DNA of 64,000 nucleotides, taken from assembly GCF_019145475.1 (NCBI RefSeq), contig NZ_JAHTKI010000025.1:22098-86097 (forward strand), given 5' to 3'. The stretch comes from Pseudomonas botevensis. Lineage in GTDB: Bacteria; Pseudomonadota; Gammaproteobacteria; Pseudomonadales; Pseudomonadaceae. Below the pieces are notes generated by a model, which worked only from the letters and a program-made list of their open reading frames with translations, did no database searches and was not told the origin of the DNA. The translations under genes and the position numbers were made by a program. Shown here one piece after another: positions 17,277 to 24,563 of the stretch (positions within the stretch are counted from its first letter, which is position 1; the number at the start of each line of letters is the position of its first letter).

Positions 17277-18947
17277 TCAGCCATGGAACAACAGAAACAG
17301 CAGCACCAGATTCCCCAGCAATGCCGCCAGCGCCAAGCCCCGCCAGACTTTCAGCGGTTCACGTTCGAGCAACGGACGCGGGCGTACGGTCAGGTTGCGC
17401 CGCTCACCTTGCTCCAGGGCCAGCAACCATTCTTCGGCGGTTTCATAACGCTGCCGGGGATCCGTCTCGACACCGCGTTCCAGACTTTGCGCCAGCCATT
17501 CCGGCAGATCCGGTCGGTAGCGACCGGCATTGACCGGCGTGCCGAAACGCGGGCGTTGAAAGGCTTCGATCTCGCCATGGGGAAAGTGCCCGGTCAGCAG
17601 GAAATACAGGCTCACGCCCACCGCATACAGGTCCTGTTGCGTGCTGGGCAAGTCACCCCTGAACGCTTCCGGGGCAATGTAGCTCGGGGTTCCGGGCAGT
17701 TCGGAAGGCGCGTCCTCCGATAAACCGGGGCAGAACGCCAGACCGAAATCCAGCAGGCGCAATTCGCCGTCATCACCCAGGTGCAGGTTTTCCGGTTTGA
17801 TGTCGCGATGCAGGATCTGCCGCCGATGCAGCAGGCCCACCGCACGCAGCAGACGCTCGGCCAGGTTGCGCCACTGCGCCAGTGGTAGCGGGCCGTTCTG
17901 CTCGAACAGTTGCGCGAGGGTCATCCCGGAATATTCACGCATCACGTAGTACAAATGCTGACGCTGAGTGACGGCATGGACTTCAGGAAAGTGCCGACCG
18001 GCCACGCGCTTGAGAAACCATTCCTCCGCCAACAGGGCCTGGCCGGCCTCGGGCGCATCGGCGAGGCGCGTGGGCAGAGTCTTCAGCAGCCAGACTTGAC
18101 CCTGTGCGTCGAGCACCCGGTACAGCAGCGATTGCTGGCTCTGGCCGACGATGCCTTGCACCTGCCAGCCTTCGAAGGCTTGGCCCGCCTTCAAGGCAGG
18201 CGGCAGGGGCCATTGCTGCAAGTGGATCAAGGCATCGCCGATGTTCGCCTCGCCAACGCCGTCCACTCGCACCAGCAGGGCGCTGGCATTGTCCTGACTG
18301 CCGGCCAGATGCGCGGCGGCCACCAGGGTTTGCGCCGCGCTGTGCAGGTCAGGTTGATCACGCAGAATCGCCGCGATCGCGGTATCGCCCAGCGTCGCCC
18401 AGATACCGTCGCTGAGCAGCACGAAACACTCGCCTTCGCGCAGTTCACCGTCGAGAAAATCCAGCACCAGATGCTGATCCAGACCCAGTGCCCGTTTGAG
18501 CACATGCTGCATGCCCGGCTGCTCCCAGACGTGGTCTTCGGTGAGCCGCTGCAAGCGGTCGGCGTGCCAGCGATAGACCCGGCAATCGCCGACATGGGCG
18601 AGGGTGAAGCGCCGCCCGCGCAGAACCAGCGCGCTGACCGTGGTCAGCAGCGGCTGGCCGCCACCGTTGGCCTGCAGCCAACGGTTCTGCGCGAGCAGCA
18701 AGCGATCCAGCGCCTGGGCCACGCTCCAGGTTTGCGGCGTGGCGTAGTAGTCCAGCGCCAGTGCCTGCAAGGTCGAGCGCGCGGCCAGACCGCCGTCGGC
18801 GCACTGGCTGACCCCGTCGGCAATGGCGAACAGAAACCCCTTGCTCGCCGCCAGATCCGGCGCGGGGGTCACCAGGCGCAGGGCGTCCTGGTTCTCCGCG
18901 CGCGGGCCGGTGGCGCTGGCTTCGGCAAAACTCAGTTGCAGAGCCAT
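17277..18947 (-). CDS. PP2C-type phosphatase / Ser-Thr protein kinase fusion, membrane anchored
   Basis: A 556-residue fusion. The PP2C phosphatase (about 1-235) has ENQD at 18-21, FAIADGVS with Asp44, HVGDCRVYR, LSDGIW and QDNAS. The Hanks-type kinase (about 255-525) has HRDIKPEN at 380-387, DFG at 400-402 and PGTPSYIAPE. A C-terminal membrane helix (about 537-554) ends the protein, so both domains are cytoplasmic. It sits 7 bases after the nitrate transporter gene and before nirB, and is probably co-transcribed with the transporter. Homologues keep this place in Pseudomonas nitrate loci. A role in controlling nitrate uptake or reduction by phosphorylation is my inference; no substrate is visible. 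Confidence 0.9.
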   Translation of the reverse strand: MALQLSFAEASATGPRAENQDALRLVTPAPDLAASKGFLFAIADGVSQCADGGLAARSTLQALALDYYATPQTWSVAQALDRLLLAQNRWLQANGGGQPLLTTVSALVLRGRRFTLAHVGDCRVYRWHADRLQRLTEDHVWEQPGMQHVLKRALGLDQHLVLDFLDGELREGECFVLLSDGIWATLGDTAIAAILRDQPDLHSAAQTLVAAAHLAGSQDNASALLVRVDGVGEANIGDALIHLQQWPLPPALKAGQAFEGWQVQGIVGQSQQSLLYRVLDAQGQVWLLKTLPTRLADAPEAGQALLAEEWFLKRVAGRHFPEVHAVTQRQHLYYVMREYSGMTLAQLFEQNGPLPLAQWRNLAERLLRAVGLLHRRQILHRDIKPENLHLGDDGELRLLDFGLAFCPGLSEDAPSELPGTPSYIAPEAFRGDLPSTQQDLYAVGVSLYFLLTGHFPHGEIEAFQRPRFGTPVNAGRYRPDLPEWLAQSLERGVETDPRQRYETAEEWLLALEQGERRNLTVRPRPLLEREPLKVWRGLALAALLGNLVLLFLLFHG

Positions 18948-18954
18948 GGGGGCC

Positions 18955-20166
18955 TCAGACCCGGGCGGCAGTCACGGCCGCCGAGCCCCAGGTGGTTCTC
19001 CAGCGACGCTTGACCCCGTGCAAGCCGAACCACGCCAGCACGCCCAGGCTGGCGAACAACCACAGCGCCAGTTGATAGCTGCCGGTGCTCTGTTTGATTG
19101 CGCCCATGCCCGCTGCGAGGGCAAAACCGCCGATGCCGCCGGCCATGCCGATCAACCCGGTCATCACCCCGATCTCGCGGCGAAAACGCTGCGGCACCAG
19201 TTGGAACACCGCGCCATTGCCGGCACCCAGACCGAGCATGGTGCAGACGAACAGTGCCAGTGCCGCGTAGGAATTCGGCAAGTTGAAACCGACCACCGCA
19301 ATGCAGGTCGCGGCCACGGTGTACATCGCCAGCAACGTGCGGATGCCGCCGAAACGGTCGGCCAGCGCGCCGCCCAGCGGGCGCATCAGACTGCCGCCGA
19401 ACACGCAGGCAGCGGTGTAGTAACCGGCGGTCACCGGACTCAGGCCATACTGGTCGTTGAAGTAACCGGGCAGGGCGCTCGCCAGGCCGATGAAGCCGCC
19501 GAAGGTGACGCTGTAGAAAAACATGAACCACCAGCTGTCGCGGTCGCCGAGGGCCTTGAAGTAGTCGGCCATGGATTTGGCTTTCGGTCGTTCCGGTGCG
19601 TTCTTCGCCAGCCAGGCAAACAGCACCAGGGTCAGGATCAGCGGGATCAGGGCGAAGCCGAACACGTTGCTCCAGCCGAACGAGGCGGCCAGCACCGGAG
19701 CGATCAATGCGGCGAATACCGTGCCCGAGTTGCCCGCGCCGGCAATGCCCATGGCCTTGCCTTGATGCTCGGGTGGATACCATTGCGAGGCCAGCGGCAG
19801 GGCCACGGCGAACGAAGCGCCGGCCATGCCCAGGAACAGTCCCAGCAGCAAGGCTTGTTCATAGCTGTGGATACCGAGTTTCCAGGCACCGAACAACGCA
19901 CAGATGACGATCACCTGGCCGATCAGCCCGGCGGTTTTCGGTGACAGCCGATCCGCCAGCATGCCCATGGCGAAGCGCAGCACGGCGCCGGCCAGAATCG
20001 GCGTGGCGACCACGAGGCCGCGCTGCTGGGTGGTCAGGTGCAGGTCGGCGGCGATCTGCACCGCCAGTGGGCCGAGCAGATACCAGACCATGAAGCTCAG
20101 GTCGAAATACAGGAAGGCCGCGAACAGGGTCGGGGTATGGCCGGATTTCCAGAAGCTTGAATTCAT
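18955..20166 (-). CDS. nasA: Nitrate/nitrite transporter, MFS (NarK/NasA type)
   Basis: A 403-residue major facilitator with about 12 membrane helices. The nitrate-signature segments are GNSGTVFAALIAP (about helix 5) and GAGNGAVFQLVPQRF (about helix 11); these are the Gly/Asn-rich NS motifs of the nitrate-nitrite porter family. It would import nitrate across the inner membrane. Start at ATG 20166 behind a GAGG site; the frame is open another 52 codons upstream, but that is untranslated leader. The unit has its own sigma-54 promoter and NasT-type leader. The alternative symbol is nrtP/nasK. Confidence 0.93.
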   Translation of the reverse strand: MNSSFWKSGHTPTLFAAFLYFDLSFMVWYLLGPLAVQIAADLHLTTQQRGLVVATPILAGAVLRFAMGMLADRLSPKTAGLIGQVIVICALFGAWKLGIHSYEQALLLGLFLGMAGASFAVALPLASQWYPPEHQGKAMGIAGAGNSGTVFAALIAPVLAASFGWSNVFGFALIPLILTLVLFAWLAKNAPERPKAKSMADYFKALGDRDSWWFMFFYSVTFGGFIGLASALPGYFNDQYGLSPVTAGYYTAACVFGGSLMRPLGGALADRFGGIRTLLAMYTVAATCIAVVGFNLPNSYAALALFVCTMLGLGAGNGAVFQLVPQRFRREIGVMTGLIGMAGGIGGFALAAGMGAIKQSTGSYQLALWLFASLGVLAWFGLHGVKRRWRTTWGSAAVTAARV

Positions 20167-20280
20167 CGCGCACCTCAGCTGTGAGTAGCTCGAGACGAAG
20201 GTCTCTCGAGAAGGAGTCATGCCAGCAGGTGGAGCGCCATACGGCTGCACCACCGGCCCCGGGCTGTGGGGCCAAAACGC

Positions 20281-20333
20281 AAAAACGCCGCTACCTGGAT
20301 CGCCGGTTGGGGGGCGAGGCAAGTGAGCGACGT
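20281..20333 (-). terminator. Leader terminator upstream of the nitrate transporter gene
   Basis: Minus-strand arms ACGTCGCT-c-ACTTG and CAGGT-AGCGGCGT pair (one bulged base, two G-U pairs) around a GC-rich loop, followed by TTTTT-GCG-TTTT. The 5' arm shares bases 20328-20333 with hexaloop hairpin P2, so the two cannot form together. It lies about 115 bases before the ATG. Confidence 0.82.
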
Positions 20334-20368
20334 CTTTGTCGTAGGTGGGGCAACCGCCGTTGGTTACC
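20328..20368 (-). promoter_or_regulatory. Two-hexaloop ANTAR (NasT) RNA target in the transporter leader
   Basis: On the minus strand P1 (20368-20349) is GGTAACC, loop AACGGC, GGTTGCC. After 7 bases P2 (20341-20328) is CGAC, loop AAAGAC, GTCG. Both loops have A1 and G4. Linker length equals that in the nirB leader. P2 overlaps the terminator arm, which gives a direct antitermination switch. Confidence 0.83.
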
Positions 20369-20382
20369 TGTGCGGATTGCTT

Positions 20383-20398
20383 AGCGAGATCTGTGCCA
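20383..20398 (-). promoter_or_regulatory. Sigma-54 type promoter of the transporter unit
   Basis: The minus strand reads TGGCACAGATCTCGCT: GG at -24, GC at -12 with correct spacing; the -12 element has one mismatch. Predicted start near 20372, about 4 bases before hairpin P1. Weaker than the nasS copy, but placed identically. Confidence 0.68.
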
Positions 20399-20410
20399 AG
20401 TCAAAATCAG

Positions 20411-20595
20411 AAGCCCCTCACCCTGACCCTCTCCCGGAGGAAGAGGGGACTGACCGAGGTGTCTAGCGTCAAACATCGACCTGCAAGACCGAATCGGTTA
20501 TGGATTCACAACACAAATTCACCGTTCGGCGTACTTCGCGAGCATCCCCCGGTCGGTTCCCTCTCCCTTTGGGAGAGGGCCAGGGTGAGGGGCTT
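20411..20595. repeat. MITE-like element with 25-bp terminal inverted repeats
   Basis: The ends 20411-20435 and 20571-20595 are inverted copies differing at one base (aagcccctcaccctg... and its complement). The similarity continues inward to roughly 49 bases per arm with mismatches. The centre (about 90 bases) has no gene. The element fills the space between the nasT stop and the transporter promoter. Similar CCCTCACCC elements are common in Pseudomonas genomes and encode no transposase. Confidence 0.72.
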
Positions 20596-20612
20596 TCACG
20601 CGGCCAGAGCTT

Positions 20613-21188
20613 TCAGCCCAGCAACTCGCTCATGGCAATGATCTGCTCTGCCACTTGAATCAGCTTCTGCTGGCGGCTCATGGCCTGACGGCGCATCAGG
20701 GTGTAGGCCTCTTCCTCGTTGCAGTCCTTCATCTTCATCAGCAACCCCTTGGCCAGTTCGATGCGCTTGCGCTCGGCCAGTTGCTGGTCGCGGGCCTGTA
20801 ACTGGGCGCGCAACGCCTGGTCGCTCTCGAAGCGCGCCATGGCAACGTCGAGAATCGGCTGCAAGCGTTGTGCGTGAATGCCTTCGACGATGTAGGCACT
20901 GACCCCGGACTTGATCGCCTGCCGCATCACGTCGGGGTCGTGCTCGTCGGTGAACATCACGATTGGCCGTGGCTGGTCGCGGCTGACCAGCACCACTTGC
21001 TCCATCACATCGCGGCCCGGTGACTCGGTATCGATCAGAATCACGTCCGGACGCACCGTTTCGACGCGCGCGGGCAGGTCGATGGTCAGGCCGGACTCGT
21101 CGATCACCTCGAAACCGGCTTCGATCAGCGCGGCTTTCAGGCGTCCGACTTTTTTCGCGGTGTCATTGATCAGCAGAATGCGCAACAT
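20613..21188 (-). CDS. nasT: Nitrate-responsive antiterminator NasT (ANTAR response regulator)
   Basis: A 191-residue protein: N-terminal receiver-like domain (about 1-120; phosphoacceptor-like Asp in VILIDTES) and C-terminal ANTAR RNA-binding domain (about 130-188, with ERKRIELAKGLLMKMKDCNEEEAYTLMRRQAM). NasT proteins bind two-hexaloop leader RNAs and stop terminator formation; without nitrate they are held by NasS. It is 15 bases after nasS, in the same unit. Three candidate targets are visible nearby, before nasS, the transporter gene and nirB. Confidence 0.95.
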   Translation of the reverse strand: MLRILLINDTAKKVGRLKAALIEAGFEVIDESGLTIDLPARVETVRPDVILIDTESPGRDVMEQVVLVSRDQPRPIVMFTDEHDPDVMRQAIKSGVSAYIVEGIHAQRLQPILDVAMARFESDQALRAQLQARDQQLAERKRIELAKGLLMKMKDCNEEEAYTLMRRQAMSRQQKLIQVAEQIIAMSELLG

Positions 21189-21203
21189 GTTCGCGGTCTC
21201 CTG

Positions 21204-22415
21204 TCAGCGGCGAGCGAGAAGGGCAGAGCTGTCGCTCAGGGCGTGCAGCTTGAAACTGCGGGCGTAGCCGGCCGGGTCGCTGCCGTCCCAGACCTTGCCG
21301 TCGAGCAACTGGCTGCTGCGCATTTCCTTGCCCCAGGCCGCCACGCCGACGGCGGTGGCGGCTTCGCGATACAGCTCCAGTTGTTGCACCTGCCGGGCGA
21401 CGCCGAGGTAATCCGGGTCGTCGCGCAGCAAGCCCCAGCGACGGAACTGGGTCATGAACCACATGCCGTCGGACAGGTACGGCAGGTTGACCTCACCGTC
21501 ACCGTGGAAACGCAGGGCGTGGGGATCCTGCCAGCGGTTGCCGAGGCCGTCGTCGTAGGCACCGAGAAAGCGCGGTTCGACGCAAGCCACCGGAGCATCG
21601 AGGTATTCCGCCGCGCTGAGCAGTTGCGCGGTGCTGCGACGGTTCTCCGGACTTTGCTCGATGAAACGGCTGGCTTCGAGGATCGCCATCACCAGTGCCC
21701 GGGCGGTGTTGGGGTATTGCTCGACGAACGCCTGGGTGCAGCCGAGGACTTTTTCCGGGTGATCGGGCCATATGGTCTGGCTGGTCGCCAGGGTGAAACC
21801 GAGGTTTTGCTGCACCGCGCTGGCGGCCCAGGGCTCGCCGACACACAGGCCGTCGATCCGTCCGGCCTGCAAGTGCGCGACCATTTGTGGTGGCGGCACC
21901 ACCACGCTGTCGACATCCTGCAACGGATGGATGCCCTGGCTCGCCAGCCAGTAATACAGCCACATCGCGTGGGTGCCGGTGGGGAACGTCTGGGCGAAGG
22001 TCAGTTTTGCGCGGGTTTGGTGCACATGCCGATCCAGCGCTTCAGGACTGGTCACGCCCAGGCCTTGCAGGCCGTGGGACAGGTTGAGGCTCTGGCCGTT
22101 CTGGTTCAGTCCCATCAACACCGCCATGTCGGTGGGCGCCACGCCGCCGATGCCCAGATGCACCGCGTAGATCAAGCCGTAGAGGCTGTGGGCGGCATCG
22201 AGTTCGCCGCTGACCAGTTTGTCCCGCAGGTTGGCCCAGGACGTCTGGCGCTTGAGGTTCAGGGTCAGCCCGTAAGGCTGGGCAAAGCCCTGGGTGGCGG
22301 CGACCACCACCGAGGCGCAATCGCTCAGGGCAATGAAGCCGAGATCGATCACGGTTTTTTCCGGGGCATCGCTGCCGTTGACCCAGGCCAGTGGCCCGAC
22401 GGAGGGTTCATTCAT
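21204..22415 (-). CDS. nasS: Nitrate sensor NasS (NrtA/CmpA-like binding protein)
   Basis: A 403-residue protein related to ABC nitrate-binding proteins (NrtA, CmpA) but without a signal peptide, so cytoplasmic. NasS binds nitrate or nitrite and then releases NasT. Family-like segments: TVIDLGFIALSDCASVVVA near the N-terminus, GTHAMWLYYWLASQGI near 175 and CVGEPWAASAVQQ near 215. I start at ATG 22415 with AAGGTG upstream. The frame is open 40 codons further, but those codons encode a terminator hairpin and hexaloops, so they are leader. Confidence 0.93.
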   Translation of the reverse strand: MNEPSVGPLAWVNGSDAPEKTVIDLGFIALSDCASVVVAATQGFAQPYGLTLNLKRQTSWANLRDKLVSGELDAAHSLYGLIYAVHLGIGGVAPTDMAVLMGLNQNGQSLNLSHGLQGLGVTSPEALDRHVHQTRAKLTFAQTFPTGTHAMWLYYWLASQGIHPLQDVDSVVVPPPQMVAHLQAGRIDGLCVGEPWAASAVQQNLGFTLATSQTIWPDHPEKVLGCTQAFVEQYPNTARALVMAILEASRFIEQSPENRRSTAQLLSAAEYLDAPVACVEPRFLGAYDDGLGNRWQDPHALRFHGDGEVNLPYLSDGMWFMTQFRRWGLLRDDPDYLGVARQVQQLELYREAATAVGVAAWGKEMRSSQLLDGKVWDGSDPAGYARSFKLHALSDSSALLARR

Positions 22416-22439
22416 GGGATGCACCTTGAAGCCGTCTTC

Positions 22440-22488
22440 AAAAAAAACGTCGTCCCCGGCCTGGTCGAGGCCAAACCGGGTGACGACG
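22440..22488 (-). terminator. Leader terminator upstream of nasS
   Basis: Minus-strand arms CGTCGTC-a-CCCGG and CCGGG-GACGACG pair with one bulged base around a loop that can itself pair (TGG/CCA), then eight T. It ends 25 bases before the nasS ATG, so unless bypassed it should shut off nasST. Its 5' arm overlaps the second hexaloop hairpin. Confidence 0.9.
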
Positions 22489-22525
22489 CCATTGTCCTGC
22501 CCGCATGCCGCCATTGGCGTGCGGG
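22485..22525 (-). promoter_or_regulatory. Candidate two-hexaloop ANTAR (NasT) RNA target in the nasS leader
   Basis: On the minus strand P1 (22525-22500) is CCCGCACGCC, loop AATGGC, GGCATGCGGG (one mismatch). P2 (22496-22485) is GAC, loop AATGGC, GTC. The loops are identical and both have A1 and G4. Loops are 16 bases apart, against 17 and 18 in the two sister leaders. P2 has only three base pairs, the weakest point. Confidence 0.68.
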
Positions 22526-22541
22526 CTGATGACAAGCCAAG

Positions 22542-22557
22542 TGCAAGGCATATGCCA
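22542..22557 (-). promoter_or_regulatory. Sigma-54 type promoter of nasST
   Basis: The minus strand reads TGGCATATGCCTTGCA, a near-consensus -24/-12 promoter (TGGCA-N6-TTGCA framework, full TTGCA). Predicted start near 22531, six bases before hairpin P1. Confidence 0.78.
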
Positions 22558-22605
22558 GCGCTGCCGATTTGCCAATGCGCCTCGCGCGCCAGGGTGATGC
22601 CCGGC

Positions 22606-22611
22606 TATAAT
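22606..22611 (+). promoter_or_regulatory. -10 element of pyrD
   Basis: A perfect TATAAT 36 bases before the pyrD ATG. No good -35 hexamer is visible at 16-18 bases. Confidence 0.5.
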
Positions 22612-22647
22612 CGCCGCCTCTTTTCGCCGCCCGAGTCCTAGCCGCCC

Positions 22648-23667
22648 ATGTACACCCTGGCCCGTCAGCTGTTGTTCAAACTTTCCCCGGAAACCTCCCA
22701 CGATCTGTCGCTGGATCTGATCGGCGCGGGCGGACGTTTGGGCCTCAACGGCTTGTTGTGCAAGGCTGCGGCGAAAGTGCCGGTCAACGTCATGGGCCTG
22801 GATTTCCCGAACCCGGTGGGTCTGGCGGCCGGTCTGGACAAGAACGGCGCGGCCATCGACGGCTTCGCCCAGCTGGGTTTCGGTTTTGTCGAAATCGGCA
22901 CCGTGACCCCGCGTCCGCAGCCGGGCAACCCGAAACCACGGATCTTCCGCCTGCCGGAAGCCGAGGCGATCATCAACCGCATGGGCTTCAACAACCTGGG
23001 TGTGGATAACCTGCTGGCGCGGGTCGCGGCGGCCAAATACAAGGGCGTGCTGGGGATCAACATCGGCAAGAACTTCGACACCCCGGTCGAGCGCGCGGTG
23101 GACGACTACCTGATCTGCCTGGACAAGGTCTACGCCCAGGCCAGCTACGTCACGGTCAACGTCAGCTCGCCGAACACCCCGGGCCTGCGCAGCCTGCAGT
23201 TCGGCGATTCGCTCAAGCAATTGCTGGCGGACCTGGCCACGCGCCGCGCCGAACTGGCCCTGCGTCATGGCAAGCATGTGCCGCTGGCGATCAAGATCGC
23301 ACCGGACATGAGCGACGAAGAAACCGCGCAGGTCGCGCAGGCGCTGATCGAAACCGGGATGGACGCGGTGATCGCCACCAACACCACCCTGAGCCGGGTC
23401 GGCGTCGAAGGCATGGAGCATGGCGACGAGGCGGGCGGTCTGTCCGGGGCACCGGTGCGGGACAAGAGTACTCACACGGTCAAGGTGCTGGCCGCCGAGC
23501 TGGGTGGACGTCTGCCGATCATTGCGGCGGGCGGCATCACCGAGGGCAAGCACGCCGCCGAGAAGATCACGGCGGGTGCGAGCCTGGTGCAGATCTACTC
23601 CGGCTTCATCTACAAAGGTCCGGCGCTGATTCGCGAATCGGTGGATGCGATCGCCGCGTTGCGCTGA
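22648..23667 (+). CDS. pyrD: Dihydroorotate dehydrogenase (quinone), class 2
   Basis: A 339-residue membrane-associated flavoenzyme oxidising dihydroorotate to orotate in pyrimidine synthesis, with quinone as acceptor. The class 2 N-terminal amphipathic extension is present (YTLARQLLFKLSPETSHDLSL). The FMN barrel carries the catalytic-loop Ser (NVSSPNTPGLR near residue 175), IKIAPDMSDEE near 215, and the phosphate-binding IAAGGITEGKHA near 290. It is monocistronic and diverges from nasS. Confidence 0.97.
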   Translation: MYTLARQLLFKLSPETSHDLSLDLIGAGGRLGLNGLLCKAAAKVPVNVMGLDFPNPVGLAAGLDKNGAAIDGFAQLGFGFVEIGTVTPRPQPGNPKPRIFRLPEAEAIINRMGFNNLGVDNLLARVAAAKYKGVLGINIGKNFDTPVERAVDDYLICLDKVYAQASYVTVNVSSPNTPGLRSLQFGDSLKQLLADLATRRAELALRHGKHVPLAIKIAPDMSDEETAQVAQALIETGMDAVIATNTTLSRVGVEGMEHGDEAGGLSGAPVRDKSTHTVKVLAAELGGRLPIIAAGGITEGKHAAEKITAGASLVQIYSGFIYKGPALIRESVDAIAALR

Positions 23668-23705
23668 TCCGCCTGCGGGCTGTGGTGATGCAGGGCGGCA
23701 GGCAT

Positions 23706-23730
23706 AAAAAAGGGCTCCTCGAAGGAGCCC
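23706..23730 (-). terminator. Intrinsic terminator, probably of rmf
   Basis: GGGCTCC-TCGA-GGAGCCC hairpin flanked on the plus strand by six A, i.e. a six-T tail for minus-strand transcripts. It lies about 90 bases after the rmf stop and between the convergent pyrD and rmf ends. Confidence 0.8.
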
Positions 23731-23818
23731 CTGGGCCGTAGCCCGCCGTCCGGGAAGGACGTGCGTGGTTAATTCATTGCAGATTCAGATTGTCGTGTTG
23801 CAATAAGTGCCCTGTGTG

Positions 23819-24034
23819 TCAGCCGACGGCGTGAAGTTCGTTGAGTCTGTGGATTCCCGCAGTGCCGGTCATACCGTCCCAGTTGTCGCCGCGTCCTTCT
23901 CGCCAGCCGTTGATCCAGGCTTGACGTACCGACGGTAGAGTAAATGGGCAAAGCTCACGGGATTTGCCACCAACGCCATATTGATATCCGCGCAAAAATG
24001 CTCTTTCCAACGGATCACGCTTAAGTCTTCTCAT
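23819..24034 (-). CDS. rmf: Ribosome modulation factor
   Basis: A 71-residue basic protein, highly typical of RMF (MRRLKRDPLERAFLRGYQYG, then CPFTLPSVRQAWINGWREGR). It binds the 30S subunit near the mRNA exit in stationary phase and promotes ribosome dimerisation and hibernation. GAGGG precedes the ATG. It faces a long upstream gap, so regulation there is likely. Confidence 0.96.
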   Translation of the reverse strand: MRRLKRDPLERAFLRGYQYGVGGKSRELCPFTLPSVRQAWINGWREGRGDNWDGMTGTAGIHRLNELHAVG

Positions 24035-24563
24035 AGGGTGTTTCCCTCACTTGTTGACTGTTTTTGTCGCGATGACCTCAACCGAGGTCTGGCAGAAAAA
24101 CTCTGCCGTTGGCGGCCCGCTGCCGGCGTGGCGAGCCAAGGTGTTGACGCCGTTGCGACGTCAACCTGTGTTCAGTTCTAACCAATGAGTCACATCGAGG
24201 GAATGACCGTTTTGTCATAAGGACGTAACGAAAAGGATGCTATGGCGATAAGTAACCGCGTATTTATCCAATGTTTATTGGGCAAACCCCGGTATGATCG
24301 GCCCCGCGCGGAATGATGGGGTTAATCCTTTAGTGAGAATGACCCACGATTGCGGTCAGGTACTATCTGACGAAGGGTTGCCCTGAATCATTTTGTTGCA
24401 TCAACTTTTTTATCTGTCCCGGCATCTAAGCTCTTTTAACCCGAGCAGCGGGGATGGAATGGCACACCTTCGTGCCACGCGGGCGCTCTTGTAGAAAAGC
24501 GCCTGATTGAAAACCGGATCGGCAATGCGTTGCCGGTTCACTAGCCAAAGGCTCTGGAAAACC
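24035..24563. other. Long gap between divergent rmf and rlmKL
   Basis: 529 bases without a gene I can support. It must hold the rmf promoter (minus) and the rlmKL promoter (plus; TATGAT at 24292 is a possible -10). Visible structure: a perfect inverted repeat GTTGACG-N9-CGTCAAC at 24143-24165, and hairpins GGCACacctTCGTGCC-like near 24461 and CGGCAA-TGCG-TTGCCG near 24520, close to the rlmKL start. No small RNA family recognised. Confidence 0.5.

Noticed and set aside
20167..20322. 52-codon extension of the nitrate transporter
   Set aside because: It covers the leader terminator region and lacks a membrane segment. ATG 20166 has GAGG at the right distance and begins the family-like sequence.
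22416..22535. N-terminal extension of nasS
   Set aside because: The frame is open, but it crosses a complete intrinsic terminator and two hairpins. The family-like start is at 22415 with a good ribosome site.
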